Shown here piece after piece: positions 52,001 through 56,977 of a stretch of DNA of 64,000 nucleotides (within the stretch, counting starts at the first letter, position 1; each line of letters starts with the position of its first letter). The stretch covers positions 17,085,049-17,149,048 of the forward strand of contig ML679956.1 in the NCBI GenBank assembly GCA_007922225.1. The letters are read 5' to 3'. Source of the DNA: Emydura subglobosa (lineage: Eukaryota; Chordata; Testudines; Chelidae). The notes under the pieces are model-generated. The model ran no database searches. It had not been told where the DNA came from and saw only the letters and a program-made list of their open reading frames with translations. The position numbers and the translations under genes are program-made.

Positions 52001-55000
52001 ACCCTGGTGAGAATTTGTTTGCGCAGCACTGTACAGGAACAAAATTAGATGCCTTCTCTGCTTGGCATCACTTAATATTGTGTAACTCAACTGCAAAAAT
52101 GCTTCAACAGCCAGCAAGTGCTGCCATCCACGCTGCCAACTAACAGATGGTCAAATATGACTTAAGTTCGTTGAACAAGATAAGGGATTTGTCAGGGTAA
52201 ACAGGTGAAATTCTGAGATCATATTAGAAAATGTAAGTGCATAAGAGTCAATAGCAGAGAAGCCATGAAGGCAAAGTATCAAATGAGTATAATAGGCTAC
52301 AGCCTTTACAAAAATCTTAAATAAATGAATAATGTTGCTTTAAAAGTTGCAGTGTGTGTCCTAGGTGTCAAACCCAGCTCTGTGAGTTCCCACACATCTG
52401 TCCCATCCTGGCCTCCACCCAATGTCTGCTGAAATCTGGTGGGCTGAGAAGCTAGCAGGACTAAAGCCTCAGCTTAGGCACCACCCACAAATGTCCTGAT
52501 TGGAGGAGTACCTGGCTCCACCAATTGGCCAACCGTGTTGTTTAAGCCAGAAGGAGGCACAGGAAGTTGTGTGAGCAACTTGGTGGTTCTCTGTTGCTGC
52601 ACTGGATCCTGCTTGTGGTTGTTCCCTGCACCCAACTCTGGTCCTGATTCCTCCTCCGCTCCTTGCTCCTGCCTCACCGCTGCCTTTGCTCTTGGTTTCC
52701 ATTGTGCTCGTGCACCATGCCTGGTTCTTGCCCTTATGCCTTACTTTCAACTAGTTACTATTCCTGGCTCTGACTCTGGCTTGATCTTAGGCTCTGGCAT
52801 TGGTATCTGACCTCAACTTTGAGCCTCACCTTCAATTCCTGGCTCTGACTCTAGGTTGACACCCGACTCTGGTGATCAGCTGTTGACTCTGGTGCTGACC
52901 CTTGACTTTGTTTCCTGACCTGGACACCAGCTCCACCCACTAGACCTGTCTTCTCCTCTGACCACTGGGCGAGACCCTCTACATCCCTGTCCCTAACAAT
53001 GTTCTCTAAGTACAGCTGACCTGGACTGAATTTGAGCCAGCAACCTAGTTGAGAAAGGTTATATATCTCCCACTATTTATTCCCCTGAGCATTACTGTTC
53101 CACTTACATAAAGACTTTGTAAATATGAATCTTCCTTCTCTTTGTCAGAGCCTTGAAATAATCACAGTTCAATAAAGTTGGTTAGCCTGTGTCTACAAAG
53201 GATAGTATTAATTAAAGTAGTGCTTGCACACCATTCATATTGCATATAACTTGTTATGAAGTTCTAAATAATTTAAAAAGCCATTGTCACTTTACTTTTG
53301 GCCCAAAAATGAAGCTTTTGTAAAATGAAGTTTTTACAAAACCTAAGACCAATAAAAATGTTTCTATGATTTTTGTGTAATTCTAGTGGAAACAGTTTTT
53401 TAGTAAACAAACATTCCTTGGTACTGTTTGGTTTTTAAACATTGCAACAGTGTACTAGTGCATGAGATCCTGAACATAAAAATGATTGGAAATTGACTAT
53501 TAAGTAAAAGTGAAATTGATTAGGCTTTTTTCATTGCTTTAAGGTGAAGTACAAAAAAATGAGCAACATAAACTGTGCAAAGTAAATCAGATTTTTGAAA
53601 TTCAGTTTGAGTACCTCTTCAAAAATCATGTGTCAGGAAAAATCATAAGATTGACTTAAATCATGAGATCTAAATTTTTTGGCTGTTTTTATTTGCCTTC
53701 TGGTTTGTGTTTTTAGGAGTCACACAACATAGAAACTTTTTTTTAAAATAAAAGCTGAAATTCTCCTGTACTCCTGTGATTCCAGGAGCTGGGGCTTTAA
53801 AATAAAACACTAAATCTGGTTTAGATTTGTGATAAAAAGGTGAAAACTGGCAACTCTTCACATTGTGGATAATCTAAGGGGTTTTACTAACATAGATTAC
53901 ATATTATTTTTAAAAATGCCTAACCTAATATCTCTTTTCCAAATAAAGTAATCACTAGAATGGAGGATTGTAGAAGTCATAAAATTGATTTATTTTTATG
54001 GGGAGCTAACAATGTGCTTAGCACTGTACAAGCAGAGTAAAGCAGGGTATTTTCCTTCAAGGAGCTCACTGTCCAATTATGTTGCCAAATTCATGTTTGT
54101 CTCTGTGGACAGATCCAGGTTAATATATAGAATGACCATTTACCAAAAGCCTCATAATGAATTGAAAGTTATAGTAAGGAATAACTAAAAGCCATTTATA
54201 AAAATAGTGTTATGTGCTAACACTATTTTTTTCTCAGTGATTATGAAGCGACAGCAACAGTTGAAAGTTGCCAGCTAATCTTCACCCACAAATCTGTACC
54301 TTCCCTAATCAATTTGATCAGAAAACTAATAATCAATCTCATTCACTTCCCCGCAACATGCCTTCAAGTCCAATTTCCTGTTCCTTTTCCGATAACTCTT
54401 CTTGTCGTTAAGTGGTTAAGGCTCTTCTTTCCACTTCATTTGAAAACCAGTCATATTCCTTTTATTTTATACGCGCCAGCATGCCTTCTAGCATTTTACT
54501 TCATCTTGACCTGAAACAATGACTTCAACGTACACAATGACTTTTCACGCCAAAACATCTCAAGGCACTGTATTAAAGTTGTCAGTAAATAAATCATACA
54601 GTCGGCAGTTCCAAGTTCCGAGTTATTAATTGAAAACAAAGGGAAAAACAAGTGAGTTCAGGTTGATTTTAAAAGTGAAACAATGGAAGCATCCTTGACA
54701 TCTCTGGACAGATATGTGCAGAGAAAAGGTGCTAAATGAAAAAAACTACCGTGTAATTTGATATTTAGTTACTGATGAGATGAAGCCCTGCACCAGATTA
54801 CCTTGACTGGCATAAATTGTGACCATATCACAGCAAGAACATAGTCCAAAATTTAGAAGGGCTTTGTCAATTGAGACAGCACCTGGACTCTGATTAGGAA
54901 TCAGTTTAAATGAGCCAGAACTGAAATTACCTGCTTCCTTCATGTATTGTAAATAGGATCTTAGTAGCAGAACTAGAACTTTAGTCTGTTAATTATGTAA

Positions 55001-56977
55001 GCGGCAATATCAGAAAAAGTGCATTACTGATGCCTAAACAAGATAGAACAAAAGGTATTGTTTTATCACAAGAGTAGTAAAATCACATCCTGTAATATTC
55101 CTAATAGTATTAGTAGTAATAGTAGTAGTTTCTTTACAGTAAACCTGTAATTCAAATGTTGGTGCAGCACAGCATTTGACAATGCATGTGTTAATAATGT
55201 TGTTTGATCATATATCACACATGCAAAATCTGAATGCAGTAGTTTAGTTTAATCCAATAAACCAACGGTTATTACGAAGGGACAAGTGAAAAAAACTTTA
55301 CTCCACCAGTGTTATGAGCAGAAATGTTACAGAAATAAAATAGCTATCAATTACATTTGTACCTGTAGTATATAGGCAATGAGCAAGTAAATGCTTCCAT
55401 TTGCAGGCAATTATCTGATCTATCAAAATGCATTGTAGAACATAGTGAATAACTAGCAACAAATAATGTATTCAAATTTAGCCTATTTTTGCATGATTAA
55501 TATCAACAAACTGGGATTTCTCCAAATATATTCATTATTCAAATTTATTAACAAGTATCTTTGATTTTTTTAATTATCATGAATATTCAAAATTTGAACT
55601 GTGTTGCTTAAATATAATTAGTCAAATAAGTTGCATGGCATTGATTCTCAAATGGATGAGCAAGAAAGCACTTCTGGGATGAATGAATGCTTGCTTGTGC
55701 AAATTTAAAATCCTTTTTCCATAAATACTCCCATATGTAATGTGAAATTTGCTTTCTGCAACGTTTGCCAATAAAACTTGATTGTTCAAAAAATTGTGAA
55801 AAGTGACCATTCAAGAGGAGTGAGAACTTGGTAGAATCAAATGTATTTAAAATTTAAACTAATTTTAGATTTTGATTTTAGTTGAGTTTATTTTGCATTA
55901 TTCAGCGAGCCCTAGTATAGTGTATTTTTGTAAGATTGTGGAATTATAACCAGGTATCATTAGATAAAGTGATGATATTTCTTCATGCACAAGTAGTATT
56001 GCATCACAAAGTTGAAGTGGCATTATGCTTTTTAAGAAAGTGCTACAGTCAATTCCTTTTGTTTTCTGTGTTTATATCATTATCTGCGATAACTCAGTAT
56101 TTTCTACACCTGAACTTTTCTCCTACCTTCAGTGAGTATTAAATTGTATTTATTTTTCTTTAGCCCTGAAGTTGTAAAGAGTGAACCATACGGCGAGAAG
56201 GCTGATGTCTGGGCTGCAGGGTGCATCCTTTATCAGATGGCAACTCTGAACCCACCTTTTTACAGCACCAACATGCTCTCCTTGGCAACTAAAGTACGCA
56301 AGTTTGCTAGATCAAACTGCACAATTATTTTTGCATGCACCTTCTGGGTTCCCCAGGGTTCAGATATAAGATTGTAGAAGACAAGGTACTTTGCAGTACA
56401 AAAATGTGAATAAGTAGAAGTAAAATCTCATTGACCAGGGCATGGACTGCAATGTTGCCATTGTAACTGTTAAAAGTTGTACTCTATAAACATTTTAATT
56501 ACCAATACATTTTATCCTATCATTTAGTGGTAGGATCTTTAGGATTCTAAAGGTTTCTTACGATACTGTAGAGTTGGATTTGCAATAGGGTGTGCACTAC
56601 TAGCAGTCTAGAACATTATCATAAAAAAAGATATTTCAATTTTTGTGTAAATTTCACCCTGGCTCAAATGCTGTTGCTCCTTAGCTTACAGTTACTTAAT
56701 ATTATATTATTCTGTTTATCTGATAATGAGACAAATTCTGCATTAGAAGATATGATATAAAGTTTTTTTATTAAGTTATAGTGGTGATGTAATGTCTGTC
56801 GCGTTCTTCCAAGGAAAAACATTAATCACACAGACTTCCATATATATAATAGAATATTTTTATTCCTTGCTGCAATTTTCTTCACTCTTGACTCTTTATT
56901 TTGCAGATAGTAGAGGCTATGTATGAACCAGTGCCAGAAGGAATCTACTCCAAAAAAGTGTCAGTTACCATTAAAAG
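972..56977 (+). CDS. NEK10: NEK10, partial gene: 11 internal exons (NIMA-related kinase 10)
   Basis: Spliced gene: exons 972-1049, 3954-4018, 5523-5625, 5735-5863, 6349-6486, 7518-7563, 8265-8386, 8589-8691, 28206-28281, 56164-56293, 56907-56977. Together they give 1061 coding bases with one open frame and consistent phases. The product starts within the armadillo-type region, passes a linker (SIESINQNKAP) and enters a protein kinase domain with GSGAFGSV glycine loop, AMK catalytic lysine, SEL alpha-C glutamate, HRDLTPNN catalytic loop, DFG and SCPE. NEK10 is the only NEK with its kinase domain in the middle of the protein behind armadillo repeats, and HRDLTPNN is its signature. Family knowledge: it acts in motile cilia (human mutations cause ciliary dyskinesia), in the G2/M response to DNA damage, and phosphorylates Tyr as well as Ser/Thr. 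All key residues are kept, so it appears functional. The 5' and 3' parts lie outside the window. Confidence 0.95.
1893..1921. repeat. TA/TG simple repeat
   Basis: Alternating TATATATATATGTGTGTATA-type run, directly visible. A short microsatellite. Confidence 0.8.
2541..2697 (+). repeat. MIR-like SINE fragment
   Basis: Contains the order typical of MIR elements: a TTCTCATTTTAAAGGTAGGAAA block, GAGGTAAGTGACTGTCACACAG, GGTAGAGCTGTGAACAGAGG and a downstream CTTGACTTTCAGTCCTGTGCTTC. Decayed, plus orientation. Assignment is by remembered consensus, not by a search. Confidence 0.6.
3555..3680. repeat. Old unclassified amniote interspersed repeat
   Basis: Begins AGGGCCAAATTCTGCTGTC and continues with AAGTGCAACCCCATTGGCTT, wording seen in a dispersed repeat found across turtles, crocodilians and birds. 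The family name is not certain. Confidence 0.35.
3954..4018 (+). CDS. NEK10: NEK10 exon 2 of window (armadillo region)
   Basis: 65 bases, enters in phase 0 and leaves two bases of the last codon (AG), which exon 3 completes to Arg. Acceptor TTTTTCCCACCCAG, donor GTATGG. Encodes YAFRALRFLFSMERNRHLFK, a well kept helical repeat of the N-terminal region. Confidence 0.9.
4019..5522 (+). other. NEK10: NEK10 intron (1.5 kb)
   Basis: Holds an old interspersed repeat in its second half (5035-5290). The remainder shows nothing recognisable. Confidence 0.55.
5035..5290. repeat. Old unclassified interspersed repeat
   Basis: Contains AGATTATAAACCCTGGGACA, CCAATCCTGCAATTCATTGC and TCCATATGGAGCTTCATTGA, phrases typical of old amniote repeats (L2/CR1-tail or SINE type). 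Strongly decayed, family uncertain. Confidence 0.35.
5523..5625 (+). CDS. NEK10: NEK10 exon 3 of window
   Basis: 103 bases; the first base completes the Arg codon split with exon 2, and the exon ends in phase 0. Acceptor TGTTTTTAG, donor GTAAGC. Encodes a segment starting LFPPDLFEIFIDIGHYVR and running to KLNSLL, the last helices before the kinase linker. The following intron is only 109 bases. Confidence 0.92.
5735..5863 (+). CDS. NEK10: NEK10 exon 4 of window (linker and glycine-rich loop)
   Basis: 129 bases, 43 codons, phase 0 at both ends. Acceptor ATAATTAG, donor GTAAAC. Starts EDELKQIAES, a helical linker, then enters the kinase domain: YIGNYAILDHLGSGAFGSVY. The glycine-rich ATP-binding loop is GSGAFGSV (GxGxFGxV). 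Confidence 0.95.
5864..6348 (+). other. NEK10: NEK10 intron (485 bases), nothing seen
   Basis: Unique-looking AT-rich sequence ending in TTTTTTCCCTTGTAG. A 70-codon open frame on the minus strand has no recognisable product. Confidence 0.6.
6349..6486 (+). CDS. NEK10: NEK10 exon 5 of window (catalytic lysine and alpha-C helix)
   Basis: 138 bases, 46 codons, phase 0 at both ends. Acceptor CCTTGTAG, donor GTAAGT. Starts VRKHSGQNLLAMKEVNL; the Lys of AMK is the ATP-binding lysine of strand beta-3. It ends NIVSELTIIKEQ, where the Glu of SEL is the alpha-C partner. The insert between, GKDKRDRDSSVK, is a charged lead-in typical of NEK10. Confidence 0.95.
6487..7517 (+). other. NEK10: NEK10 intron (1.0 kb), nothing recognisable
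   Basis: No exon or named repeat could be supported. It ends in a T-rich tract and ATTGTAG. Confidence 0.55.
7518..7563 (+). CDS. NEK10: NEK10 exon 6 of window (kinase N-lobe)
   Basis: Microexon of 46 bases. Acceptor TTATTGTAG, donor GTAAGT. Encodes LYHPNVVRYYRTFLE plus the first base of an Asn codon completed by exon 7. HPNVVRYY is the standard beta-4 region of NEK kinases. Confidence 0.94.
7564..8264 (+). other. NEK10: NEK10 intron (701 bases) with an old repeat
   Basis: Contains a decayed interspersed repeat (7775-7890) and an AT-rich AATAATAATAATAAAATAAT stretch near 8139-8160. Otherwise nothing. Confidence 0.55.
7775..7890. repeat. Old unclassified repeat fragment
   Basis: CACAATGCGCTAGGCCCTGT, ACATATAAGAAGACACACCC and AAGAATTTACAATCTGAAAG follow the order of a widespread old amniote repeat (SINE/L2-tail type). 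A related fragment lies at 53990-54080. Confidence 0.4.
8265..8386 (+). CDS. NEK10: NEK10 exon 7 of window (hinge region)
   Basis: 122 bases; the first two complete the Asn codon from exon 6 and the exon ends in phase 0. Acceptor TTGTGTGTAG, donor GTAAGG. Starts NDRLYIVMELIEGAPLGEHF; MELIEGAPLG is the hinge between the kinase lobes. A Q/K-rich piece KEKQQQFTEERIW follows. Confidence 0.95.
8589..8691 (+). CDS. NEK10: NEK10 exon 8 of window (catalytic loop)
   Basis: 103 bases, phase 0 in, one base of the next codon out. The acceptor is CTTGAAG behind an unbroken T run (about 8563-8579), donor GTAAGT. Encodes LCLALRYLHKEKRIVHRDL and TPNNIMLGDKDKVTI. The catalytic base is the Asp of HRD. The loop reads HRDLTPNN, so the Lys usual in Ser/Thr kinases (HRDLKxxN) is Thr, as in known NEK10. 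The open frame beyond the donor (to 8771) is intronic. Confidence 0.96.
8692..11769 (+). other. NEK10: Start of the 19.5-kb NEK10 intron
   Basis: Mostly unclassified sequence. A short CA run lies at about 9943-9958. Around 11695-11740 the sequence CAGAAGTTTTCAAACTGTGG resembles the end of a hAT-type element, but no second end was found. No exon or RNA gene seen. Confidence 0.45.
12013..12596 (-). pseudogene. Reverse transcriptase fragment of the minus-strand LINE
   Basis: Two adjacent broken frames carry the RT N-terminal half. They include SVDEVAAVVKCRSKAAGKT upstream of the palm, then DWQTGVVVLIFKKEDQRM and NYRGITLLPLPGKA. The acidic DLEKAYD motif follows below 12013 in another frame. At least one stop and one frameshift separate the pieces. 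Confidence 0.75.
12824..13658 (-). pseudogene. Endonuclease-domain fragment of the minus-strand LINE
   Basis: Starts with MWNVTSLKGKEPELVEEMER (13437-13658), continues with IGRNGLPDLDPKGELLLDFC (13186-13389) and a C-terminal part up to 12824. The order matches the apurinic-endonuclease domain of LINE ORF2 proteins. It is broken between 13437 and 13389 and near 13170. Confidence 0.7.
14235..14335. repeat. Old unclassified repeat tail
   Basis: CACAGCACCTAGCACAATGA and GGCCTCTAGGTGGTACCACA, followed by an AT-rich tail, are the end of a dispersed repeat common in turtle DNA. Family name uncertain. Confidence 0.45.
14493..14516. repeat. Palindromic AAT/ATT microsatellite
   Basis: A run of AATAATAATAATT turns into ATTATTATT, giving a self-complementary microsatellite. 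Confidence 0.7.
14980..15715 (-). mobile_element. Probable solo LTR with internal degenerate repeats
   Basis: On the minus strand it starts near TGTCACAGAGACATAAAAG (about 15714), has a TATA box (TATAAAG, 15611-15617) and ends near AATAAATTAATCCCAC, a poly(A) signal. That order fits an LTR. Its middle (about 15180-15540) is a degenerate array built on phrases like AGCTCCTCCACTAG and TCAGCACTGGCTTTGACTCA. No internal genes or target duplication were found; the left border is approximate. Confidence 0.5.
15611..15617 (-). promoter_or_regulatory. TATA box of the putative minus-strand LTR
   Basis: Minus strand reads GGGGGCTATAAAGGATC. The position fits the U3/R boundary of the LTR proposed at 14980-15715. 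Confidence 0.4.
15795..16068. mobile_element. Short inverted-repeat DNA transposon (274 bp)
   Basis: Left end AGGGATGTCTACCCTACATC; reverse complement of the right end AGGGCATGTCTACATATATC. The inverted ends stay similar for about 30 bases (both reach GAGTGAGC). A TTG triplet flanks both sides (15792-15794 and 16069-16071), a possible 3-bp target duplication. No protein coding; a non-autonomous element of the kind common in turtles. Confidence 0.8.
16072..17584 (+). other. NEK10: Intron stretch, nothing firm
   Basis: Around 16110-16200 a MIR-like tail may be present (AATTCAAACCCGGGTTTCTT). The rest is AT-rich sequence without recognisable elements. Confidence 0.45.
17585..17685. repeat. Old GATCCTGCA-type dispersed repeat
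   Basis: GGCTCTGATCCTGCAAAAAC, then GTGTTTAACTTTACATACAG and CACTGAAATCAATGGGAAT, is the wording of an old reptile repeat. Copies also appear at 19298-19334 and 26866-26985. Confidence 0.5.
17686..17962 (-). mobile_element. CR1 LINE 3' end, antisense
   Basis: Reverse complement of the turtle CR1 3' tail: CCATCTAGCTCAGTGTCCTG, CAACAGTGGCCAATGCCAGG, CAGAGGGAATGAATAGAACA and AACTTATCTAGTTCTTCTTT. The last bases of the CR1 tail are missing at the left. It meets a sense CR1 piece head-on at about 17962. Confidence 0.88.
17963..18660 (+). mobile_element. CR1 LINE internal piece, sense
   Basis: Sense CR1 from the endonuclease-RT linker (GAAACTTTTTAAAAGACACC, then AACAACAAAGTAAAAGAAGC) into the start of reverse transcriptase. 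The frame 18326-18583 reads KLNEFFALVFKAEDVRE and later NSNKSPEPAGIHPRVLK, normal CR1 wording. It breaks off at about 18660 where antisense sequence begins. Confidence 0.88.
18661..19297 (-). mobile_element. CR1 5' region, antisense (probable)
   Basis: On the minus strand a short frame around 18563-18778 reads CIQCKELLTLKDHIGALETR and RMAKLEELRETERYIDE, a zinc-knuckle-like pair followed by a coiled coil, as in the CR1 ORF1 region. The downstream plus strand (CCACAGTTAGCTGCCCCTTT and CCTCGCAGACTGCTAGGATC) fits the 5' UTR in reverse. Assignment rests on remembered CR1 layout. Confidence 0.5.
19298..19334. repeat. Fragment of the old GATCCTGCA repeat
   Basis: TTGAGCATATGCAAAAGGCT followed by TTGCAGGATC resembles 26936-26975. 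Confidence 0.4.
19335..19361. repeat. (TA)n microsatellite
   Basis: Pure alternating TA run directly after a truncated repeat end, a common seeding site for microsatellites. Confidence 0.9.
19362..20187 (+). other. NEK10: Intron stretch, nothing recognised
   Basis: A pyrimidine-rich part (about 19670-19770) and unclassified sequence. A 99-codon plus-strand frame (19777-20076) shows no known domain. Confidence 0.4.
20556..21066 (+). pseudogene. Myb/SANT-like protein of the Harbinger-like element, frameshifted
   Basis: From ATG at 20556 the frame reads MESSPVQLIMATQ and then WSTQEMVDLIILWGEEG, the first SANT helix, before a TGA at about 20706. A +1/-1 shift there restores a frame with DMGEKSYTRDMQQCCMKIKK and YYKKLLAILGG, the second and third helices, and a very acidic tail (DEEEEEG) ending at a stop after 21063. 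Such SANT proteins help bind the transposon ends. The break makes this copy dead. Confidence 0.75.
21395..23150 (+). pseudogene. hAT transposase relic, ZBED-like, nested in the Harbinger-like element
   Basis: Broken but collinear. A BED-finger remnant lies near 21445-21520 (KCKLCNTELT, stop, then MLNHLKLK with the His pair decayed). Next is the catalytic core at 21783-22172 (FTTNCWTASTTESYMMVTCH, HDNISNIVL, CFAHSLQLAINDGF), continued in another frame at 22148-22840 (CKTRWNSVYMFERSSEQRW). Near 23030-23110 is the C-terminal dimerisation block (VPAECVFSNSGLIVN). Several stops and at least one frameshift (about 22150) disable it. Its terminal inverted repeats and 8-bp duplication were not found, so the outer borders are approximate. 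Confidence 0.85.
24733..25750 (+). other. NEK10: Intron stretch, nothing recognised
   Basis: AT-rich sequence without firm repeat or coding signal. Confidence 0.5.
25751..26200 (-). mobile_element. LTR-like fragment
   Basis: Begins TGTGATCACACCCTGCCGCA and contains, on the minus strand, AAGAATAAACAATATTTTG, a poly(A) signal in the place expected for an LTR. The wording (GGTTAGTGCACAGTGACTAT) recurs in turtle genomes as far as I recall. The right border and promoter are not visible. Confidence 0.35.
26866..26985. repeat. Old GATCCTGCA-type dispersed repeat
   Basis: GGCCCTGATCTTTTTAGATT, CATATGCTTAACTTTAATGC and AAGCTAAGCACATGCATAAG follow the order of the same family as 17585-17685. Confidence 0.45.
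27152..27203. repeat. 26-base tandem duplication
   Basis: The unit starting TATCACAATAGTTCTATAGC occurs twice in direct succession with almost no difference, so the duplication is recent. Confidence 0.85.
27345..27652. mobile_element. Short inverted-repeat DNA transposon (about 308 bp)
   Basis: Left end GGCCTGATCTACACTAGAGA; reverse complement of right end GGCCTTTTCTACACTAGAAG. Interior has palindromic GTTGACAAAACAG and TTTTGTCGGC motifs and a pyrimidine-rich patch (about 27410-27450). No coding capacity. Confidence 0.75.
27653..28205 (+). other. NEK10: End of the 19.5-kb NEK10 intron
   Basis: AT-rich sequence leading to TTTTTTTCTGTATTGCAG, a strong acceptor for exon 9. Confidence 0.6.
28206..28281 (+). 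CDS. NEK10: NEK10 exon 9 of window (DFG motif)
   Basis: 76 bases. The first two complete the Thr codon begun in exon 8; the last two (TG) are completed by exon 10 to Cys. Acceptor TGTATTGCAG, donor GTAAGA. Encodes DFGLAKQKQENSKLTSVVGT and ILYS, i.e. the Mg-binding DFG and most of the activation segment. It stands alone between introns of 19.5 and 27.9 kb. Confidence 0.96.
28282..30075 (+). other. NEK10: Start of the 27.9-kb NEK10 intron
   Basis: Unique-looking sequence without a supported element. A possible repeat around 29690-30000 could not be named. Confidence 0.45.
30076..30230. mobile_element. Fragment of a short inverted-repeat transposon (left half)
   Basis: TATGTTTATACTGCAGTAAA, then GGCTCGGGTTGTGGGGTTAT and TTGCAGAGTAGACATTTGGG, is the left half of a turtle element rich in GGCTCGGG. 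The matching right half is absent. Confidence 0.5.
30231..33544 (+). other. NEK10: Intron stretch with one old LINE/SINE tail
   Basis: An old tail lies at 33175-33285. The remainder is AT-rich sequence with no named elements; small open frames look accidental. Confidence 0.45.
33175..33285 (+). repeat. Old L2/L3-type tail
   Basis: TACCCCCTCTGTAAAATAAG, then TTTGTAAGCACTTTGAAACT and AAGAAGCTCTATGCAAGTGC, is the classical end of an old vertebrate LINE/SINE family. Subfamily not resolved. Confidence 0.5.
33545..35045 (+). mobile_element. Old CR1 LINE, sense, with a SINE inserted
   Basis: Two sense pieces of one decayed CR1 copy. The first (33545-34045) covers reverse transcriptase (TATTTGGATTTTAGTGAAGC). 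The second (34270-35045) covers the end of RT to the 3' tail (GTTCAGAGAAGAGCATTAAA, GATGACCTAGTAGGTATCTT). It differs from the CR1 at 61545-62677 in its tail and belongs to the older, bird-like subfamily also seen at 57728-57907. Confidence 0.7.
34046..34268 (+). repeat. MIR-like SINE inside the old CR1
   Basis: GTGCCTTACACTCTTTAATG, CATGTTACAGGTATGGAATG, GGCAAAGTAACTTGCTCGCA, GGAATTGAACCCAATTCTTG and GCACTCTAACTACTGGGCCA follow the MIR order closely. Confidence 0.7.
35046..37477 (+). other. NEK10: Intron stretch with an alternating purine-pyrimidine tract
   Basis: A GTGCGCATGTGTGCGCATAC tract lies at about 35150-35215. The rest shows no recognisable element. Confidence 0.45.
37478..39390 (-). 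mobile_element. CR1 LINE, antisense, 3' half
   Basis: The reverse complement runs from the CR1 3' end (AACATAAGAATGGCCATACT at 37479) through the RT region to the endonuclease-RT linker near 39390. On the minus strand 38531-38773 reads DTVYPDFQKVFDKAPHQRL, the RT palm with altered residues, then SWISNWLKNRKQRI. Beyond 39380 the sequence no longer fits CR1. Many stops; inactive and 5'-truncated. Confidence 0.9.
39863..40298. mobile_element. hAT-type non-autonomous transposon with perfect 8-bp target duplication
   Basis: Ends CAGTGGTTCCCAACCT and AGGTTGGGAACTGTT are inverted repeats of the hAT type. GTCTAGAC is duplicated exactly at 39855-39862 and 40299-40306. The interior is part AT-rich, part GC-rich, without a transposase. 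Confidence 0.92.
40307..45320 (+). other. NEK10: Five kilobases of intron without recognised elements
   Basis: AT-rich and apparently free of recognisable transposons or coding exons. This is the longest clean stretch of the window; whether it holds conserved regulatory sequence cannot be told from one species. Confidence 0.45.
45321..45634. mobile_element. Short inverted-repeat DNA transposon (about 314 bp)
   Basis: Left end CAGGGTTGTCTACACTTCAA; reverse complement of right end AGGGTCTCTCTACACTTCAA. Interior contains CAGCTCAACGAGACATACCC and CTAGCTCAATGGGAGCTAAG. Similar in design to 15795-16068, different in sequence. No coding. Confidence 0.78.
45635..48490 (+). other. NEK10: Intron stretch, nothing named
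   Basis: The longest raw open frame in the window (46960-47511, minus strand, 183 codons) lies here but has no recognisable domain. No repeats could be named. Confidence 0.4.
48491..48638. repeat. Foldback (hairpin) element, 148 bp
   Basis: The left arm holds GAGTGAAATTCACCC and AGGCCTATGCAACACTTAAA. The right arm, reversed, holds GGTGAAATTCACTC and AGGCCTATGCATCACTTAAA. Arms of about 70 bases are nearly continuous around a tiny centre, so the element is an almost complete palindrome. Confidence 0.8.
48639..49201 (+). other. NEK10: Intron stretch, nothing recognised
   Basis: T-rich sequence near 48710-48740, otherwise featureless. Confidence 0.45.
49423..49433 (-). promoter_or_regulatory. 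TATA box of the solo LTR
   Basis: Minus strand TATAAAAGAGG, conserved with position 83-93. The poly(A) signal lies about 140 bases downstream. Confidence 0.5.
49794..50101. mobile_element. GC-rich foldback hAT-type transposon inside the solo LTR
   Basis: Ends CAGGGGTGGGGAACC and its inverted partner GTTCCCCACCCCTG; flanks CTTTATAC (49786-49793) and CTTTTATAC (50102-50110) are a near-perfect 8-bp duplication. The two arms (about 49794-49924 and 49968-50101) are inverted copies of each other through runs of GGCGG, leaving a loop of about 45 bases. No transposase. Confidence 0.85.
50186..52355 (+). other. NEK10: Intron stretch, nothing named
   Basis: AT-rich sequence; short GA-rich tract near 51490-51510. 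No gene or named repeat. Confidence 0.45.
52356..52998 (+). mobile_element. LTR-like repeat with a degenerate CTGGCTCTGACT array
   Basis: Starts near TGTCCTAGGTGTCAAACCC and ends near CCCTGTCCCTAACA, a TG...CA pattern. The first third (CAATTGGCCAACCGTG) looks like U3. The rest is a degenerate array of CTGGCTCTGACTC-like units (52590-52930). The same wording is, from memory, frequent in turtle genomes. No target duplication was found. Confidence 0.45.
53990..54080. repeat. Old unclassified repeat fragment
   Basis: GTGCTTAGCACTGTACAAGC and CTTCAAGGAGCTCACTGTCC share wording with 7775-7890. Confidence 0.35.
54200..54230. repeat. Perfect hairpin, 13-base arms
   Basis: AAAAATAGTGTTA, five-base loop TGTGC, TAACACTATTTTT. 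Confidence 0.8.
56164..56293 (+). CDS. NEK10: NEK10 exon 10 of window (APE-like motif to F helix)
   Basis: 130 bases. The first base completes the Cys codon from exon 9; ends in phase 0. Acceptor TTTTTCTTTAG, donor GTACGC. Encodes PEVVKSEPYGEKADVWAAGC then ILYQMATLNPPF and NMLSLATK. The Cys-Pro-Glu stands where most kinases have Ala-Pro-Glu; DVWAAGC is the F-helix Asp. Confidence 0.96.
56294..56906 (+). other. NEK10: NEK10 intron (613 bases)
   Basis: No repeat or coding signal. Acceptor TTTATTTTGCAG at its end. Confidence 0.6.
56907..56977 (+). CDS. NEK10: NEK10 exon 11 of window (kinase C-lobe)
   Basis: 71 bases, phase 0 in, two bases out (AG, to be completed outside the window). Acceptor TATTTTGCAG, donor GTAATT. 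Encodes IVEAMYEPVPEGIYSKKVS and VTIK. The next exon, which should carry the RCLTPD-type block, was not found up to 64000. Confidence 0.94.

Larger units (their letters stand above)
52999..56163 (+). other. NEK10: End of the 27.9-kb NEK10 intron
   Basis: AT-rich. Contains an old repeat fragment (53990-54080) and a 13-base-arm hairpin (54200-54230). It ends with TATTTTTCTTTAG, the acceptor for exon 10. Confidence 0.5.
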
